From JAWWAH01 sp033721415 (GTDB taxonomy: Bacteria > Patescibacteriota > Minisyncoccia > Spechtbacterales > 2-12-FULL-38-22): a stretch of 16,116 bases of DNA. The stretch spans positions 1 through 16,116 of the forward strand of contig JAWWAH010000025.1 in the NCBI GenBank assembly GCA_033721415.1. The letters are read 5' to 3'. Positions 14,981-16,116 of this stretch are shown here, piece by piece. A model generated the notes under the pieces. It was given only the letters and a program-made list of their open reading frames with translations. It searched no databases and was not told the origin of the DNA. The translations under genes and the position numbers were made by a program. Position 1 is the first letter of the stretch, and every line of letters begins with the position of its first letter.

Positions 14981-15676
14981 TTATTTAATACCGGAAACAA
15001 GCAGGGCCTGCTTTGCATAAACTTCCTTTTCATCGTTAACTTTTTTAAAGCCAGCCTCTTTAAGTAGTTGTTTTTGTTCTCCTTTTTTAAAAAAATGATT
15101 TTTCTCCGCTGTTTGTAAGCTGGCGTTGTAGTAAAATATTTTAATAGTCGGTATGAGTACTTTAGTAACTAAGAGTATTGCTGCTAATAACCCGTCTTTT
15201 TCTGCGCTTGCTTTAACACCATTTTTATAAATATTATAGGGGCTCCAGCCTTTTCTCAAATTAGACATCGCAATGCGGCCTCCTGGCTTTAATACTCTGT
15301 GAAATTCTTTCATTATACCTGAATGATATTTTTGAGGTATAGCATACAAGACATTATTAGATGCAATTTTATCAAAAGATTCATCGGGGAATGGAAGCTT
15401 TTCTGTTAAGTCGTGTTGTTTTACATCCACACTCTTATCTTTAGATTTGTAAATATCTAAAGCCTCTTTAGAATAATCTATTCCCACAACTTCCGCACCT
15501 TTTTGTTTGATTTTTAGAGCTAGGTTTCCAGTTCCGCATCCAGCTTCAAGCACCTTGTCCCCTGGTTTTATATGAAGATCATTTACAAGGCTATTTAATA
15601 GCTCCTGGTAAGGGATAAGGAGATTTAAAACATCATAGACTCTAAAATATTTTTTCCAAAATTGTGGATTCTGCAT
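14981..15676 (-). CDS. Class I SAM-dependent methyltransferase
   Basis: The protein has 231 residues. The SAM-binding motif I is VLEAGCGTGNLAL (42-54), followed by the acidic residue of motif post-I in VVGIDYSKEAL (Asp67). Motif II is near FPDESFDKIASNNVLY (96-111), and HRVLKPGGRIAMSNL (126-140) follows. This arrangement is that of UbiE/Methyltransf_11-type enzymes acting on small molecules or lipids. The N-terminal FWKKYFRVYDVLNLLIPYQ fits that type too. A hydrophobic stretch at about 163-180 could touch the membrane. The substrate is unknown. It begins 18 bases after the stop of the acyltransferase, without an evident SD, and ends 5 bases before the kinase start. Co-transcription with an acyltransferase hints at a shared acylated or lipid substrate, which is inference only. 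Confidence 0.88.
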   Translation of the reverse strand: MQNPQFWKKYFRVYDVLNLLIPYQELLNSLVNDLHIKPGDKVLEAGCGTGNLALKIKQKGAEVVGIDYSKEALDIYKSKDKSVDVKQHDLTEKLPFPDESFDKIASNNVLYAIPQKYHSGIMKEFHRVLKPGGRIAMSNLRKGWSPYNIYKNGVKASAEKDGLLAAILLVTKVLIPTIKIFYYNASLQTAEKNHFFKKGEQKQLLKEAGFKKVNDEKEVYAKQALLVSGIK

Positions 15677-15694
15677 AATATTATTGTAATTAAC

Positions 15695-16116
15695 TTACCA
15701 ATTTATCTTCATGTGGCGAAGATTCTCTTTTAACTCTTCAAGGTATAGTATATATGGTTTAGCTTTTGTTTTCTTGAAGTATCCCTTCATGGGAGCGCGA
15801 TGCTTTATGTGAGATTCCCGCAGTTCTTTTTCAGGTAACTCGTGAAAAACTGCTCCAAAATCTGAGAATGCATGAGTTAACTTCTCTGGCATAAACATGT
15901 ACCAATATTTTAAACCTTTCTTCTTGCTCCATTCATATTCTGAATGCAATACCGCAAGTGAAGTGTCACGTTTTTTACCTCGATGACTGGGTAATACACC
16001 CAAGCGTGAAACCTCAACTCCATTTTCTCTATCAGAGGGAAGCCTTGTATTATAGTAGGACTCTAGGGGAAATCCCAAATCGGAGTCTAGGACCAATCTA
16101 GCTGTTCCAACCGGAT
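15695..16116 (-). CDS. GNAT-fold N-acyltransferase, FeeM / PEP-CTERM-acyltransferase-like (5' end outside window)
   Basis: The open frame runs to the right edge, giving 139 C-terminal residues; the true start lies outside. A TTG at 16094-16096 could serve formally as a start but would cut the conserved VGTARLVLDSDLGFPLE segment, so the gene is treated as partial. This segment, with VEVSRLGVLPSHRGKKRDTS, is typical of acyltransferases of the N-acyl amino acid synthase (FeeM) and acyl-homoserine-lactone synthase-like group, which move a fatty acyl chain from a carrier to an amino group. The later part (WYMFMPEKLTHAFSDFGAVFHELPEK) fits their C-terminal half. The acceptor is unknown. It is upstream of the methyltransferase in the same unit. 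Confidence is fair for the fold and low for the exact reaction. Confidence 0.7.
   Translation of the reverse strand, partial: PVGTARLVLDSDLGFPLESYYNTRLPSDRENGVEVSRLGVLPSHRGKKRDTSLAVLHSEYEWSKKKGLKYWYMFMPEKLTHAFSDFGAVFHELPEKELRESHIKHRAPMKGYFKKTKAKPYILYLEELKENLRHMKINW

Noticed and set aside
16094..16096. TTG as the true start of the acyltransferase.
   Set aside because: The frame is open to the window edge and the conserved VGTARL segment lies across this codon, so the gene is partial.
1..16116. Reassignment of TGA (code 25, known in some CPR lineages).
   Set aside because: All genes read through without internal TGA, Trp uses TGG, and families are full length. The absence of TGA stops among 13 is expected in an AT-rich genome.
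1..16116. tRNA, rRNA, CRISPR arrays, insertion sequences or integration sites.
   Set aside because: No cloverleaf, rRNA core, spaced direct repeats, transposase or terminal inverted repeats were seen on either strand; the gene-free gaps are all under 200 bases.

Overview
The window is a dense, AT-rich stretch of bacterial chromosome in which every recognisable gene lies on the minus strand, so it reads from high to low coordinates. Most proteins concern peptidoglycan synthesis and remodelling. Several traits suggest a member of the Patescibacteria (CPR), probably a Parcubacteria-type lineage: very tight gene packing, compact proteins, a 7TM-type sensor kinase, a bacterial-type AspRS without its GAD insert, and an orphan protein resembling uncharacterised CPR families. 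This placement is inferred from gene character, not from a database search. The standard bacterial code fits: all 13 visible stops are TAA except one TAG, and Trp uses TGG.

Region 1 (16116 to about 9693) is one transcription unit whose promoter lies outside the window. In order it holds the C-terminal part of a GNAT/FeeM-like N-acyltransferase, a class I SAM methyltransferase, a membrane histidine kinase, aspS overlapping the kinase end, a membrane-anchored D-Ala-D-Ala carboxypeptidase, and mraY. A hairpin terminator follows mraY.

Region 2 (about 9680 to 8097) holds two single-gene units that are richer in G+C than their surroundings. Each has its own promoter, a matching strong Shine-Dalgarno (SD) sequence and a terminator. 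The first gene encodes an unrecognised 207-residue protein preceded by a structured leader. The second encodes a histidine-phosphatase-family enzyme.

Region 3 (about 8090 to 1) is a very tight operon: murI, a D-aminoacylase-like amidohydrolase, murD, ftsW, murG, gltX, then a secreted coiled-coil protein of the EnvC/M23-activator type that is cut by the window edge. Its junctions range from an 11-base overlap to a 4-base gap, which suggests translational coupling.

Together, MurI makes D-glutamate, MurD adds it to UDP-MurNAc-L-Ala, MraY and MurG build lipid I and lipid II, FtsW polymerises the glycan, the carboxypeptidase trims stem peptides, and the coiled-coil protein probably promotes wall cleavage. 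The most interesting points are the amidohydrolase wedged between the producer and consumer of D-Glu, with one metal-ligand His replaced; the GAD-less AspRS; and the orphan gene with its folded leader. No RNA gene, CRISPR array or mobile element was seen, and no gene-free stretch exceeds 300 bases.
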